A stretch of 64,000 nucleotides of DNA from Pseudomonas rhizoryzae (GCF_005250615.1 NZ_SULM01000002.1:186001-250000); one strand, 5' to 3'; positions 9,052 to 19,090 are shown, counted from the stretch's first letter. Numbers and translations are program-made. The notes: generated by a model from the letters alone, not told the origin.

Positions 9052-9144
9052 GTAGGCTGGGTTGAGACGGCTCCGTCGTCGAAGCCCAACAGTCCCGAGC
9101 ACGGCCCCCCATGTTGGGCTTCGCTGCGCTCAGCGCCAACCTAC
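9052..9144 (+). repeat. GTAGGTTGGG hairpin repeat, copy A
   Basis: A 93-bp element bounded by GTAGGCTGGGTTGAGACGG and its near inverse CCAACCTAC. It contains two further inverted blocks, TCGAAGCCCAACA and TGTTGGGCTTCG, so the whole element can fold into a long hairpin. The two arms are not identical: one has GACGGCTCCGTCGTCG, the other CGCTGCGCTCA. Copy B follows after 11 bp in the same orientation; copies C and D near 21.8 kb have the reverse orientation. Confidence 0.85.
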
Positions 9145-9155
9145 GCCGAGAACCC

Positions 9156-9247
9156 TAGGTTGGGTTGAAACGGCTTCATCGTCGAAGCCCAACAATCACG
9201 GGCACGGTGCATCCCTGTTGGGCTTCGCTACGCTCAACCAAACCTAC
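9156..9247 (+). repeat. GTAGGTTGGG hairpin repeat, copy B (overlaps mutT stop)
   Basis: A second 92-bp copy with the same arm order as copy A (left arm TAGGTTGGGTTGAAACGG, right arm CGCTCAACCAAACCTAC). Its right terminal CCTAC, read on the minus strand as GTAGG, supplies the TAG stop codon (9246-9244) of the mutT-like gene. It may act as a terminator for that gene as well as being a dispersed repeat. Confidence 0.85.
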
Positions 9248-10191
9248 GCGGAGGTGGGCCAGAACGCCCGGATCGCGGCCACTCCCTGGGCGCCGGCTTG
9301 CCAGGCGCCTTGGAGATCTTCGTCGCCCAGACCACCTAGCAGGTAAGCCGGCAGATTGCAGTCGGCCAGCAATTGCTGGGCCTTCACCCAGCCCAGGGTC
9401 GGCGCACCGGGATGGCTGGCGGTGGGCATCACCGGCGACAGGGTGACGAAATCCACGCCCATCTGTTGGGCCAGCGCCAGTTCCTCGGCGTCGTGGCAGG
9501 AAGCGGCTAGCAGGCGATGCTCCGGGAACGGCCGGCCATTGGGTGCATAGCGGCGCAGTTGCTTCGCCGTCAGGTGCCAGCCGGCAGCGGGGAAGTCGCC
9601 CAGCCATTCCAGCGGCCCCTTGAGCATCAATTGGGCACGACCGGTGCAGAGGCCCTGGACGTCACCCGCCAGGTCGCGGTACTGCGGATCGAAGTTATCC
9701 GGCGTACGCAACTGGACCAGGCGAATGCCGTTATCCAGCGCCCGGTGCAAGCCATTGAGCAATTCCGCGGTGGTCAGCTCGCCGGGGGTGATGAGGTAGC
9801 GCTCCGGCAGCCGCGCGGCCTGGACGATGGGTCTATTGGCCGCCGGGAAGTCGTAGCCGGCGAGTTCGCGCGGGGCGACCCACGCCAGCGGCTGGCCTTC
9901 GGCGCCATGGGCTTCGCCGGTGAAGGCGTCCACCTGCCAGACGTCCAGCAGCACCGCCTGGTCGGGATAGTCATGGCGCACCTGCAACAGCGGTCGGGCC
10001 GCCGTCACCTGGATGCCCAACTCTTCGACCAGCTCGCGCGCCAGGGCAGCGGCCGGGGCCTCGCCGGCTTCGACCTTGCCACCGGGAAATTCCCACAACC
10101 CGCCCTGGTGCTTGTGCGCCGGACGCTGGGCAATGAGGATCTGGCCCTGGGGATTGCGGATCACCGCGGCAACGACATGCAGACGACTCAT
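9244..10191 (-). CDS. mutT: Nudix hydrolase (MutT) fused to a ThiE-like domain
   Basis: A 315-residue two-domain protein. The N-terminal half (about 1-130) is a MutT 8-oxo-dGTP diphosphatase with the full Nudix box GGKVEAGEAPAAALARELVE followed by ELGI (GX5EX7REUXEEXGU). The C-terminal half (about 140-315) resembles thiamine-phosphate synthase TenI/ThiE, with phosphate-binding LLGGLGDEDLQGAWQAGAQGVAAI. This fusion is usual in Pseudomonas next to argJ and secA; the role of the ThiE-like half is not established and it may not make thiamine phosphate. The start ATG overlaps the GST stop (ATGA), so translation is coupled. The stop codon is contributed by repeat copy B. Confidence 0.9.
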   Translation of the reverse strand: MSRLHVVAAVIRNPQGQILIAQRPAHKHQGGLWEFPGGKVEAGEAPAAALARELVEELGIQVTAARPLLQVRHDYPDQAVLLDVWQVDAFTGEAHGAEGQPLAWVAPRELAGYDFPAANRPIVQAARLPERYLITPGELTTAELLNGLHRALDNGIRLVQLRTPDNFDPQYRDLAGDVQGLCTGRAQLMLKGPLEWLGDFPAAGWHLTAKQLRRYAPNGRPFPEHRLLAASCHDAEELALAQQMGVDFVTLSPVMPTASHPGAPTLGWVKAQQLLADCNLPAYLLGGLGDEDLQGAWQAGAQGVAAIRAFWPTSA

Positions 10192-10826
10192 GCGTCCTGT
10201 TCCTCCGTTTCGGCCTCCGCCAGCCAGCGCTGGAAAGCCGGCCAGGCGTAGATGGTCTCGACATAGGCGGCCGCCTCGGCCGACAACTCGACGCCATAGC
10301 TGCGGAAGCGGCTCGCCACCGGGGCATAGAAGGCATCGGCGATGGTCGGGGTGCCGAATAGATAGGGGCCCTGCTCACCATAACGCTCGCGGCATTCGCG
10401 CCACAGCCGTTGGATGCGCTGGATGTCTTCCACCGCCTCGGCCGTGGTCGACTTCAGGCGCTGACGCCGCCGCAGATCCATGGGCAGCTCGCGGCGCAGG
10501 GCGAGAAAGCCACTGTGCATCTCGGCGCACAGCGCCCGGGCATGGGCGCGGGCCAGGGTGTCGGCGGGCCAGAGGCCGGCGTCGGGATAGGCTTCGGCCA
10601 GGTATTCGACGATGGCCAGGGAATCCCAGATGGTGCCCTCGGCCAGCTTGAGCACCGGCACCTTGCCGGTGGGCGACTGGGCCTTGAGCAGGGATCGGCT
10701 GTTAGGGGTGTAGAGCGGGATAGCCACCTCTTCATAGGAGGCGCCACTCAGCTCCATGGCCAGCCAGGCACGCAGCGACCAGGAGGAGAAGTTCTTGTTG
10801 CCGATCACGAGTTGCAGCTGGGACAT
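10188..10826 (-). CDS. Glutathione S-transferase family protein
   Basis: A 212-residue cytosolic GST. The thioredoxin-like N-terminal domain (1-80) has NKNFSSWSLRAWLAMELSG, where the Ser pair is the likely thiol-activating residue, then the cis-Pro and glutathione-binding segments GKVPVLKL and IWDSLAIVEYLAE (the Asp/Glu-Ser motif). The all-helical C-terminal domain holds the second-substrate site. Glutathione conjugation or a glutathione-dependent reduction is expected; the substrate is unknown. It sits between argJ and mutT on the same strand, 74 bp after argJ, and overlaps mutT by 4 bp. Confidence 0.88.
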   Translation of the reverse strand: MSQLQLVIGNKNFSSWSLRAWLAMELSGASYEEVAIPLYTPNSRSLLKAQSPTGKVPVLKLAEGTIWDSLAIVEYLAEAYPDAGLWPADTLARAHARALCAEMHSGFLALRRELPMDLRRRQRLKSTTAEAVEDIQRIQRLWRECRERYGEQGPYLFGTPTIADAFYAPVASRFRSYGVELSAEAAAYVETIYAWPAFQRWLAEAETEEQDA

Positions 10827-10900
10827 GCGGGATTCCTCGAAACGATGCAGCCATCAAGGCCACAGCAGGCGTGCGGGGCTGCCGCACGCCATAGCGCCGA

Positions 10901-12118
10901 TCAGGTACGGTACTCGGCGTTGATCTTCACATAGTCGTGGGAGAGGTCGGTGGTCCAGATGGTCTCCTGGTGGCTACCGCGACCCAGCTCGATGCGGATC
11001 TCGATTTCCGCCTGGGCCATCACCCGTGCGCCCTGCTCTTCGGTGTAGGTGGCCGCGCGACCGCCCTGCTGGCAGATCTGCACGCCCCCCAGGAAGACGT
11101 CGATCAGGCTGACGTCCAGGTTGGGCACCCCGGCGCGGCCGACGGCGGCGAGGATACGGCCCCAGTTGGGATCGGAGGCGAACAGCGCGGTCTTGATCAG
11201 CGGCGAATGGGCGACGGCGTAGCCGACGTCCAGGCACTCCTGGGCATTGGCGCCGCCGTTGACCTGCACGGTGACGAACTTGGTGGCACCCTCGCCGTCG
11301 CGGACGATGGCCTGGGCCAGTTCGGCGAACACCGCGAAGACCGCATCGCGCAGTTGCTCGAAGGCTTCGCCACTGGGCTGGGCAATTTCCGCCATGGCCG
11401 CGCGGCCGGTGGCCACCAGCATGCAACAATCGTTGGTGGAGGTGTCGCCGTCGATGGTGATGCGGTTGAAGGAACGGTTGGCGGCGTCGGCCAGCAGGTC
11501 CTGCAGCAACTCGCGGGAGACCTTGGCGTCGGTGGCGACGTAACCGAGCATAGTGGCCATGTTCGGCTTGATCATGCCGGCGCCCTTGCTGATGCCGGTC
11601 ACGGTGACGGTCACGCCGTCCACCAGGAACTGGCGGCTGGCGCCCTTGGGCAGGGTGTCGGTGGTCATGATGCCGGTGGCGGCGGCGGCCCAGTTATCCT
11701 CGGCCAGATCGGCCAGGGCGGCTGGCAGCGCGGCTTCGATCTTCTCCACCGGCAGCGGCTCGCCGATCACGCCGGTGGAGAACGGCAGCACCGCCTCCTC
11801 CCCAACGCTGGCCAGGGTGGCCAAGGTCTTGGTGGTGCGCTCGGCGGCGGCCAGGCCCGGCTGGCCGGTGCCGGCGTTGGCATTGCCGGTGTTGGTCAGC
11901 AAGTAGCGCACCGGACCGGCGAAACGCTGGCGGGCGATGATCACCGGCGCCGCGCAGAAGGCGTTGAGGGTGAAGACCCCGGCCACGCTGGAGCCTTCGG
12001 CGCAGCGCATCACCACCACATCCTTGCGCCCGGGGCGCTTGATGCCGGCGGAGGCGATACCGAGTTCGAAACCGGGAACCGGGTGCAGCGTGGAGAGCGG
12101 ACCGAGACCGACAGCCAT
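10901..12118 (-). CDS. argJ: ArgJ: glutamate N-acetyltransferase / N-acetylglutamate synthase
   Basis: A 405-residue arginine-biosynthesis enzyme that moves the acetyl group from N-acetylornithine to glutamate. It shows the self-cleavage site within [16 protein letters not shown]: cleavage before the Thr of ATML yields alpha and beta chains and makes that Thr the nucleophile. Other ArgJ motifs include [11 protein letters not shown] and [17 protein letters not shown]. The ATG at 12118 gives the usual [20 protein letters not shown] start; 22 upstream in-frame codons are not conserved-looking. It lies downstream of secA with a 212-bp gap holding a hairpin. Whether it also uses acetyl-CoA cannot be told from sequence. 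Confidence 0.95.
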   Translation of the reverse strand: MAVGLGPLSTLHPVPGFELGIASAGIKRPGRKDVVVMRCAEGSSVAGVFTLNAFCAAPVIIARQRFAGPVRYLLTNTGNANAGTGQPGLAAAERTTKTLATLASVGEEAVLPFSTGVIGEPLPVEKIEAALPAALADLAEDNWAAAATGIMTTDTLPKGASRQFLVDGVTVTVTGISKGAGMIKPNMATMLGYVATDAKVSRELLQDLLADAANRSFNRITIDGDTSTNDCCMLVATGRAAMAEIAQPSGEAFEQLRDAVFAVFAELAQAIVRDGEGATKFVTVQVNGGANAQECLDVGYAVAHSPLIKTALFASDPNWGRILAAVGRAGVPNLDVSLIDVFLGGVQICQQGGRAATYTEEQGARVMAQAEIEIRIELGRGSHQETIWTTDLSHDYVKINAEYRT

Positions 12119-12289
12119 GGAAAAACTCCAGTGAGAGAAAAGGAAACGCCGCGAGCGGACGGCCGGTCGCGGCGTGATAACCAAGCTTCCGGCGCATCTT
12201 GCGACGACGCCAAGAACCTGAAGCGGACAGCCTAGCGGGCGGAGTTTACAGCCTGGCGTCGACGCTGCCGATGGGCTGCCGCCTGCTGC

Positions 12290-12323
12290 GGATCGCCGTC
12301 CTCGTCTGCGACGACGGCGATCC
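12290..12323 (-). terminator. Hairpin between secA and argJ
   Basis: An 11-bp perfect stem, GGATCGCCGTC (12290-12300) with GACGGCGATCC (12313-12323), starting 8 bp downstream of the secA stop. There is no T-run on the minus strand, so it may be a weak or Rho-assisted terminator or an mRNA-stabilising 3' structure for secA. The rest of the 212-bp gap shows no gene. Confidence 0.55.
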
Positions 12324-12330
12324 GGGGCGA

Positions 12331-15072
12331 TCAGTCGAGCTTACCGTGACACTGCTTGTATTTCTTGCCGGAACCACAGGGGCACGGCTCATTGCGCCCG
12401 ATCTTCTGGTCGTTGCGCTGGGGCTGCAGGGGCACCACGGTGTCTTCGCCCGGCTCTTCGCCGGTCACCTCGGGATCGACCAGCGAAGGCGCCTCGGCAT
12501 GCTGGAACTGCATGCGCTGCGCCAGGGCCTCGGCCTCGCGGCGCATGCGCTCCTCTTCCTCGGCCGGGTCTTCGCGACGCACCTGGACATGGGAGAGCAC
12601 GCGGATGGTGTCGCGCTTGATGCTGTCCAGCAGTTCCTGGAACAGGGTGAAGGACTCGCGCTTGTACTCCTGCTTGGGGTTCTTCTGGGCGTAGCCGCGC
12701 AGATGGATACCGTGGCGCAGGTGATCCATGGTGGTGAGGTGGTCCTTCCAGAGGTCGTCCACCACCCGCAGCAGCATCTGCTTCTCGAAGTTGCGCAGCG
12801 CCTCGCGGCCGGCCAGGTCTTCCTTCTCCATGTAGGCGGCTTCGAGCTGCTGGAGGATCTTCACCCGCAGGGTGTCCTCGTACAGCTTGTCGTCCTCGTC
12901 CAGCCATTGGCCGATGGGCAGCTGCAGGCCGAAGACGCTGTAGATCTCGGCTTCCAGGCCGGGAATGTCCCACTGCTCGGGCAGCGATTGCGGCGGGATG
13001 TGCTCGTTGATCACCTGGGTCAGGGTTTCCTCGCGGAAGCCCTGGATGGTGTCGCCGACATCTTCGTTGGCCAGCAGGGTGTCGCGCATGTGATAGATCA
13101 CCTTGCGCTGCTCGTTGGCCACGTCGTCGTATTCCAGCAGCTGCTTGCGGATGTCGAAGTTGCGGCCTTCGACCTTGCGCTGCGCCTTCTCGATGGCGTT
13201 GGTGACCATGCGATGCTCGATGGCCTCGCCACCCTGCATGCCCAGGGCCTTCATGAAGTTCTTCACCCGGTCGGAGGCGAAGATGCGCATCAGGTTGTCT
13301 TCCAGCGACAGGTAGAAGCGGCTGGAACCCGGGTCGCCCTGGCGACCGGCACGGCCGCGCAGCTGGTTGTCTATGCGGCGGGATTCATGGCGCTCGGAGG
13401 CGATCACATGCAGGCCGCCGGCGTCGATGACCTGCTTGTGGCGTTCCTGCCAGGCAGCCTTGATCGCGGCGACCTGCTCCTCGGTGGGATTCTCCAGGGC
13501 GGCGACTTCGACTTCCCAGTTGCCGCCGAGCAGGATGTCGGTCCCGCGACCGGCCATGTTGGTGGCGATGGTCACGGCGCCCGGACGACCGGCCTGGGCG
13601 ATGATCTCGGCTTCGCGCTCGTGGTACTTGGCGTTGAGCACCTTGTGCTCGATGCCGGCCTGGGTCAGCAACTGGTCGACGTACTCGGAGCTCTCGATGG
13701 AGGCGGTACCCACCAGCACCGGACGGCCCTGGGCCTGGCACTGCTTCACGTCCTCGATGATGGCCTGGTACTTCTCGGCCTGGGTCAGGTAGACCAGGTC
13801 GTTGAAGTCCTTCCGGGCGATGGCCCGGTGGGTCGGGATCACCAGCACGTCGAGGTTGTAGATCTGGCGGAACTCGAAGGCCTCGGTGTCGGCGGTACCG
13901 GTCATGCCACCGAGCTTGTTGTAGAGGCGGAAGTAGTTCTGGAAGGTGGTCGAGGCCAGGGTCTGGCTCTCGGGTTGGATCGGCAGTCCTTCCTTGGCTT
14001 CGATGGCCTGGTGCAGGCCCTCGGAAAGACGCCGGCCCGGCATGGTACGGCCGGTGTGCTCGTCGATCAGCAGCACCTGGTCCTGCTGGACGATGTACTC
14101 GACGTTGCGATGGAACAGGGTGTGGGCGCGCAGGCCGGCGAACACGTGGGTCAGCAGGCCCAGGTTGTGCGCGGAGTAGAGGCTCTCGCCCTCGGCCAGC
14201 AGGCCGGTGTCGGTGAGCATTTCCTCGATGTACTGATGACCCAGCTCGGTGATTTCCACCTGGCGGGTCTTTTCATCGATGGTGTAGTGGCCGACCTGGG
14301 TGGGATTGCCTTCCTCTTCCTCGATGTGCTGCTTGAGGCGCGGGATCAGCTGGTTGATCTTCTGGTACAGCTCGGAGCTGTCTTCGGCCTGGCCGGAGAT
14401 GATCAGCGGGGTCCGGGCTTCGTCGATGAGGATGGAGTCCACTTCGTCGACCACCGCGAAGTTCAGCTCGCGCTGGTACTTCTCGGCCAGGCTGAAGGCC
14501 ATGTTGTCGCGCAGGTAGTCGAAGCCGAATTCGTTGTTGGTGCCGTAGGTGATGTCCGAAGCGTAGGCGGCGCGTTTCTCTTCCGGCGGCTGGAACGGCA
14601 GGATGATGCCGACCGACAGGCCGAGGAATTCATACAGCGGCCGCATCCAGTTGGCGTCGCGGCGGGCCAGGTAGTCGTTCACCGTGACCACGTGCACGCC
14701 CTTGCCGGACAGGGCATTGAGGTAGACCGGCAGGGTACCCACCAGGGTCTTGCCCTCACCGGTACGCATCTCGGCGATCTTGCCTTCGTGCAGCGCGGCG
14801 CCGCCGATCAGCTGGACATCGAAGTGACGCATGCCCATGACCCGCTTGCCGGCCTCGCGGACCACGGCGAAGGCCTCGGGCATCAGGGCGTCGAGGGACT
14901 CGCCCTTGGCCACGCGTTGCTTGAATTCCTCGGTCTTGGCGCGCAGTTGCTCGTCGCTCAAGGAGGCAATCTGGGACTCCAACGCATTGGTGGCCACGAC
15001 GACCTTGCCTAGGCGTTTGACATCTCGTTCGTTCTTGCTTCCAAAGAATTTCTTCAACAAAGGCGCAAACAT
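12331..15072 (-). CDS. secA: SecA preprotein translocase ATPase
   Basis: A 913-residue motor that drives proteins through SecYEG. The N-terminal signature [17 protein letters not shown] is followed by Walker A in RTGEGKT (105-109), the DEVD box in [15 protein letters not shown], the peptide-crosslinking region, [20 protein letters not shown] (second nucleotide domain) and a C-terminal zinc SEC-C motif [14 protein letters not shown] that binds SecB. The start at 15072 was taken at the family N-terminus, 37 codons inside a longer open frame. It is divergent from dciA and upstream of argJ, the standard Pseudomonas arrangement. Confidence 0.98.
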   Translation of the reverse strand: MFAPLLKKFFGSKNERDVKRLGKVVVATNALESQIASLSDEQLRAKTEEFKQRVAKGESLDALMPEAFAVVREAGKRVMGMRHFDVQLIGGAALHEGKIAEMRTGEGKTLVGTLPVYLNALSGKGVHVVTVNDYLARRDANWMRPLYEFLGLSVGIILPFQPPEEKRAAYASDITYGTNNEFGFDYLRDNMAFSLAEKYQRELNFAVVDEVDSILIDEARTPLIISGQAEDSSELYQKINQLIPRLKQHIEEEEGNPTQVGHYTIDEKTRQVEITELGHQYIEEMLTDTGLLAEGESLYSAHNLGLLTHVFAGLRAHTLFHRNVEYIVQQDQVLLIDEHTGRTMPGRRLSEGLHQAIEAKEGLPIQPESQTLASTTFQNYFRLYNKLGGMTGTADTEAFEFRQIYNLDVLVIPTHRAIARKDFNDLVYLTQAEKYQAIIEDVKQCQAQGRPVLVGTASIESSEYVDQLLTQAGIEHKVLNAKYHEREAEIIAQAGRPGAVTIATNMAGRGTDILLGGNWEVEVAALENPTEEQVAAIKAAWQERHKQVIDAGGLHVIASERHESRRIDNQLRGRAGRQGDPGSSRFYLSLEDNLMRIFASDRVKNFMKALGMQGGEAIEHRMVTNAIEKAQRKVEGRNFDIRKQLLEYDDVANEQRKVIYHMRDTLLANEDVGDTIQGFREETLTQVINEHIPPQSLPEQWDIPGLEAEIYSVFGLQLPIGQWLDEDDKLYEDTLRVKILQQLEAAYMEKEDLAGREALRNFEKQMLLRVVDDLWKDHLTTMDHLRHGIHLRGYAQKNPKQEYKRESFTLFQELLDSIKRDTIRVLSHVQVRREDPAEEEERMRREAEALAQRMQFQHAEAPSLVDPEVTGEEPGEDTVVPLQPQRNDQKIGRNEPCPCGSGKKYKQCHGKLD

Positions 15073-15307
15073 ATCGACTGGAATTCTTCCGCTGGAATGA
15101 GGGGCGCGAAACGGGCGGCAAGGCCTCTGCAGAGCCTGGCCAGACGCCTTTGCGCGGGTGATGAAACCCGCGGTGTCCCGCAATGGTAATCGGGCATTCT
15201 ACTCGGAAATGCCGATGAGGAAAGAACGACGGCAGCAGCAGCCGCCAGGATGCCAGAGCGATCTGTTACCATCGACGACTTCCCTCCGCCCATCGCGAGT
15301 CCTGCGC

Positions 15308-15766
15308 ATGGCCTTTCGTCCGCTTCCCGCTGTCGCTCCCGCCGCCCTACTCCGCCAGGCCAAACCGCTCAAGGCGCTGTTTCGCGAGGCCGAGCGTCTG
15401 GGGCGCTTGCAGCAATTGCTGGAAGAGCAGTTGCAGCCTGCTGCCCGCCCCCATTGTCGGGTCGCCAGCTGGCGCGACGGCACCCTGCTACTGGTGGTCA
15501 ACGATGCCCACTGGGCGACGCGGCTGCGCTATCAGCAGCGCCGCCTGCTGCGCCTGTTGCAACAAGCGCCCGAATTCGCCGGCCTCATGCGTGTGCAATT
15601 CAAGATGCAGCCGAGCCCGGGCGTCGCCACGCGGCCACGTCCCGTGCGCCAGGTCAGCCAGGTGGGCGCCGACAGTCTGCGCGAGGTGGCCGCGGGTATC
15701 CGCGACCCCAAGCTCAAGGCTGCCCTGGAACGACTGGCCAGTCGCACCGGCCAGCCCGACAACTGA
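15308..15766 (+). CDS. dciA: DciA-like DUF721 protein (replicative helicase loader)
   Basis: A 152-residue protein of the DUF721/DciA family, the ancestral loader or partner of the DnaB helicase in bacteria lacking DnaC. The DUF721 core (about 15-95) includes LEEQLQPAARPHCRVASWRDGTLLLVVNDAHWATRLRYQQ, with the conserved 'W..G.L.v.v.s..wa..L' pattern, followed by a basic C-terminal tail. The ATG at 15308 begins MAFRPLPA; longer in-frame starts give a non-homologous-looking, low-complexity leader. It is divergent from secA across 235 bp that must carry both promoters, though no strong -10/-35 pair stands out. Convergent with yjiA, 3 bp away. Confidence 0.85.
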   Translation: MAFRPLPAVAPAALLRQAKPLKALFREAERLGRLQQLLEEQLQPAARPHCRVASWRDGTLLLVVNDAHWATRLRYQQRRLLRLLQQAPEFAGLMRVQFKMQPSPGVATRPRPVRQVSQVGADSLREVAAGIRDPKLKAALERLASRTGQPDN

Positions 15767-15769
15767 CGG

Positions 15770-16759
15770 CTACTTGGCTACCGCCCGCTCGAAAGCGGCG
15801 CGGATGCGCTCTTCCGGCAGGTCCATGCCGATCAGCACGACGCGACTTTCGCGCTCCTCGTCCGCTGCCCAGTCGCGCTCCCAGTCAGCGGCGTAGATCT
15901 GCTGCACGCCCTGGAACAGCAGGCGGCGATCTTCGCCGGCGATGTTGAGCAGGCCCTTGTAGCGCAGCAGGTCGCAGCCGAGGGTATCGAGCAACATTTC
16001 CATCACCTTGCCGATCTTGTCCTGGTCGTACGGACGCGGCTCACGGATGGCGATGGACTGGATGCGTTCGGTGAGGCTGACAGCTTCCGACACCGGGCGT
16101 AGCGGGCGGAACAGGGTCGGCGGCGCCAGGTCTTCGTCGTGTAGGTTGAAGCCGCGGATATCCAGCAACTCGGCCAACTCGATGCGGCCATGGTCGACGT
16201 GACGGATCGGCGCGCGGCGGTTGATGCGCTGCAGGCGATTTTCCAGCGCCTCGACGGCGGCCGGCTCGGCTAGGTCGAGCTTGGTCAGCAGCAGGCGATC
16301 GGCGAAGCCGATCTGCGCCTGCAACAGCGGATCGCTCAGTTGCTCGCTGGCGTGGACGGCATCCACCAGGGTCAGCACGCCGTCGAGCAGATAGCGTTCG
16401 CGCAAGAGATCGTCGGTGAAAAAGGTCTGGGCCACCGGACCGGGATCGGCGAGGCCGGTGCATTCCACCACCAGACGCTCGAAATCCAGCTCGCCATTGT
16501 CCAGGCGCTCCAGCAGCACGGTCAGGGCGTAGGCCAGATCCTTGCTGCCAGTGCAACAGACGCAGCCGTTGGACACCTTCATCAGCTGGACGGCGCCGGC
16601 GTCCTCAAGCAATTCGCCGTCGACGTCCAGGGCGCTGAATTCGTTTTCGATCACGGCGATCTTGAGGCCGTGCTCGGCTTGCAGGATGTGCTTGAGCAGG
16701 GTGGTCTTGCCGGCGCCGAGAAAGCCGGTCAGGACGGTGACGGGGATGGGTTCGTGCAT
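15770..16759 (-). CDS. yjiA: YjiA-type CobW/G3E GTPase (metallochaperone)
   Basis: A 329-residue GTPase. Walker A is TGFLGAGKTTLL (11-22); the metal-binding CVCC motif is at 66-69 (SNGCVCCTGS); the switch Glu in VIENEFSALDVD and a TKLD-type G4 motif (LLTKLDLAE) are present. The C-terminal CobW domain has RYKGLLNIAGED. Related proteins handle zinc or cobalt, but the function of YjiA members is not settled. It is the third gene of the cstA-yjiX-yjiA unit, as in E. coli btsT-yjiX-yjiA. A hairpin between yjiX and yjiA probably lowers its expression. Start chosen at the ATG in front of HEPIPVTVLTG. Confidence 0.88.
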   Translation of the reverse strand: MHEPIPVTVLTGFLGAGKTTLLKHILQAEHGLKIAVIENEFSALDVDGELLEDAGAVQLMKVSNGCVCCTGSKDLAYALTVLLERLDNGELDFERLVVECTGLADPGPVAQTFFTDDLLRERYLLDGVLTLVDAVHASEQLSDPLLQAQIGFADRLLLTKLDLAEPAAVEALENRLQRINRRAPIRHVDHGRIELAELLDIRGFNLHDEDLAPPTLFRPLRPVSEAVSLTERIQSIAIREPRPYDQDKIGKVMEMLLDTLGCDLLRYKGLLNIAGEDRRLLFQGVQQIYAADWERDWAADEERESRVVLIGMDLPEERIRAAFERAVAK

Positions 16760-16778
16760 GGAAAACTCCAGACAGAAA

Positions 16779-16804
16779 GAGGCCGGGCGTGGGAGCCCGG
16801 CCTT
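16779..16804 (-). terminator. Intercistronic hairpin between yjiX and yjiA
   Basis: A perfect 9-bp stem, AGGCCGGGC (16780-16788) with GCCCGGCCT (16795-16803). On the minus strand it is followed by CTTTCTG. It lies in the 58-bp gap and looks like an attenuator or partial terminator that would reduce read-through into yjiA. Confidence 0.6.
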
Positions 16805-16817
16805 GGGTGAACCTGGG

Positions 16818-17021
16818 TCAGCAGCAGCGTATGGCGCCCGACTTACCACCACCGTAGCGCGCTTCCTGGCGCTCGCGGAAGAAGGCTTCGTAGCTCATCA
16901 CCGGCTGGTCCGGGTGCTTGCCGCGCATGTGTTCGACGTAGGTATCGTAGTCGGGCATGCCCACCAGCATCTTGGCGGCCTGCCCGAGGTATTTGCCCAT
17001 GCGTCCCAGGTCATTGAACAT
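16818..17021 (-). CDS. yjiX: YbdD/YjiX family small protein
   Basis: A 67-residue basic protein of the YbdD/YjiX family (DUF466). The motifs [21 protein letters not shown] and [17 protein letters not shown] are diagnostic, as is the C-terminal pair of cysteines (IRCC). It starts 11 bp after the cstA stop, matching the fixed pairing of this family with CstA/BtsT transporters. It may assist or regulate the transporter; no enzymatic role is known. Confidence 0.93.
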   Translation of the reverse strand: MFNDLGRMGKYLGQAAKMLVGMPDYDTYVEHMRGKHPDQPVMSYEAFFRERQEARYGGGKSGAIRCC

Positions 17022-17032
17022 GAGGATTCTCC

Positions 17033-19090
17033 TTAGACACCCGCTGCCGGCTGGAAGGGGGTCTCGCGATCGCTACGCTCGGGCTTGGCCAGGGCGGCGC
17101 GACCGACCTTGATTGAAAAGAACAGGATGCTCATCACCACCACCAGGAACAGCACCGAGAGGGTGGCATTGGTGTAGGCGTTGAAGACGATGTGCTGCAT
17201 CTGTTCCATGCTCTTGGCCGGCGCGAGCACCTGACCCTGGGCCATGGCGGTGCTGTACTTCTTGGCTAGGGCCAGGAAGCCGACCGCCGGGTTGGCATCG
17301 AACAGCTTGATCAGGCCGGCGGTGGTGGTGCAGATCAGCAGCCAGACGGCCGGTACCAGGGTGACCCAGACGTAGCGCTGGCGCTTCATCTTGATCAGGA
17401 CCACCGAGCCGAGCATCAGGGCGATACCGGCGAGCATCTGGTTGGAGATGCCAAACAGCGGCCAGAGGGTGTTGATGCCGCCCAGCGGATCGACCACGCC
17501 CTGGTACAGCAGCCAGCCCCAAAGGGCGACGCAACCGGCGGTGCCGATGACGTTGGCGGTCCAGGAATCGGTGCGCTTGAGCGCCGGCACGAAGCTGCCC
17601 AGCAGGTCCTGCAGCATGAAGCGCCCGGCACGGGTACCGGCGTCCACCGCGGTGAGGATGAACAGCGCCTCGAACAGGATGGCGAAGTGGTACCAGAAGG
17701 CCATGGTGTTCTCGCCCGGCAGCACATTGTGCATGATCTGGGCGATACCCACCGCCAGGGTCGGCGCACCCCCGGCACGGGCCAGGATGGTGTGTTCACC
17801 GATCTGGGCGGCGGTGGCCTGCAGCATCTCCGGCGTCACCACGAAGCCCCAGGTGCTGATCTTGGCGGCCACGGAGGCCACGTCGGCACCGACCACGGCG
17901 GCCGGGCTGTTCATGGCGAAGTAGACGCCCGGCTCGATCACCGAGGCGGCGACCATGGCCATGATGGCGACGAAGGACTCCATCAGCATGGCACCGTAGC
18001 CGATGTAGCGGGCGTGGGTTTCGTTGGCCAACAGCTTGGGCGTGGTGCCCGAGCTGATCAGCGCATGGAAGCCGGACACCGCGCCGCAGGCGATGGTGAT
18101 GAACAGGAAGGGGAACAGGGTGCCCTTCCACACCGGACCGGTGCCGTCGACGAACTGGGTCAGGGCCGGCATCTTCAGCATCGGCATGGTCAGCAGGATG
18201 CCGATGGCCAGGGCGATGATGGTGCCGATCTTGAGGAAGGTGGAGAGGTAGTCACGCGGGGCCAGCACCAGCCAGACCGGCAGCACGGCGGCGACGAAGC
18301 CGTAGCCGATCAGCATCCAGGTGATCTGCACGCCGGTGAAGGTGAAGGCCGGGCCCCACACCGGATCGGCGGCGACCAGGCCCCCTACCCAGATGGAGGC
18401 CAGCAGCAGCACCACGCCGATCAGCGAGATCTCGCCGATGCGACCGGGGCGGATGTATCTCATGTAGACGCCCATGAACATGGCGATCGGCAGGGTGGCG
18501 ATCACCGTGAACATGCCCCAGGGGCTCTCGGCCAGGGCCTTGACCACGATCAGCGCCAGCACCGCGAGGATGATGATCATGATCAGGAAGCAGCCGAACA
18601 GGGCGATGGTGCCGGGAATGCGGCCCATCTCCTCGCGCACCATGTCGCCCAGGGAGCGGCCGTTGCGGCGGGTGGAGAGGAACAGCACCATGAAGTCCTG
18701 CACCGCGCCGGCGAAGACCACCCCGGCGATCAGCCAGAGGGTGCCGGGCAGATAGCCCATCTGGGCGGCGAGCACCGGGCCCACCAGCGGACCGGCACCG
18801 GCGATGGCGGCGAAGTGGTGGCCGAAGAGGATGTGCTTGTTGGTGGGCACGTAGTCCAGGCCGTCGTTGTTGAGCACGGCGGGCGTGGCACGCTTGGCAT
18901 CGAGCCCCATCACCTTGGTGGCGATGAACAGGCTGTAGTAGCGATAGGCGACGAGGTAGATCGCCACGGCGGCGACCACGATCCAGAGGGCGTTGATCGC
19001 TTCGCCTCGACTCAGCGCCACAGTACCCAGCGCGAAGGCGCCCAGTACGGCGACGGCGAACCAGACTAGATGGCTGGCCATTCGGGTCAT
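17033..19090 (-). CDS. cstA: CstA/BtsT family carbon-starvation (pyruvate) transporter
   Basis: A 685-residue inner-membrane transporter with about 16-18 hydrophobic segments. It opens with the CstA domain ([35 protein letters not shown], the family hallmark) and includes [25 protein letters not shown]. coli BtsT and CstA take up pyruvate and possibly peptides; pyruvate is the best guess here. The ATG at 19090 follows AGGAG. It leads the cstA-yjiX-yjiA unit and is divergent from a Cache-domain histidine kinase and NarL-type regulator, which probably control it through the twin palindromes at 19215-19235. Confidence 0.93.
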   Translation of the reverse strand: MTRMASHLVWFAVAVLGAFALGTVALSRGEAINALWIVVAAVAIYLVAYRYYSLFIATKVMGLDAKRATPAVLNNDGLDYVPTNKHILFGHHFAAIAGAGPLVGPVLAAQMGYLPGTLWLIAGVVFAGAVQDFMVLFLSTRRNGRSLGDMVREEMGRIPGTIALFGCFLIMIIILAVLALIVVKALAESPWGMFTVIATLPIAMFMGVYMRYIRPGRIGEISLIGVVLLLASIWVGGLVAADPVWGPAFTFTGVQITWMLIGYGFVAAVLPVWLVLAPRDYLSTFLKIGTIIALAIGILLTMPMLKMPALTQFVDGTGPVWKGTLFPFLFITIACGAVSGFHALISSGTTPKLLANETHARYIGYGAMLMESFVAIMAMVAASVIEPGVYFAMNSPAAVVGADVASVAAKISTWGFVVTPEMLQATAAQIGEHTILARAGGAPTLAVGIAQIMHNVLPGENTMAFWYHFAILFEALFILTAVDAGTRAGRFMLQDLLGSFVPALKRTDSWTANVIGTAGCVALWGWLLYQGVVDPLGGINTLWPLFGISNQMLAGIALMLGSVVLIKMKRQRYVWVTLVPAVWLLICTTTAGLIKLFDANPAVGFLALAKKYSTAMAQGQVLAPAKSMEQMQHIVFNAYTNATLSVLFLVVVMSILFFSIKVGRAALAKPERSDRETPFQPAAGV

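Noticed and set aside
9052..9247. Possible CRISPR array
   Set aside because: The units are about 93 bp, themselves inverted repeats, with 11-bp gaps; no short direct repeats with unique spacers and no cas genes.
12199..15012. A 937-codon open frame antisense to secA
   Set aside because: It mirrors secA exactly, lacks domain features, and is rich in Val, Gly and His as expected for the complement of a GC-rich gene.
17687..19069. A 460-codon open frame antisense to cstA
   Set aside because: Composition is dominated by Gly, His, Asp and Gln as in reverse-complemented membrane protein genes; no independent signal.
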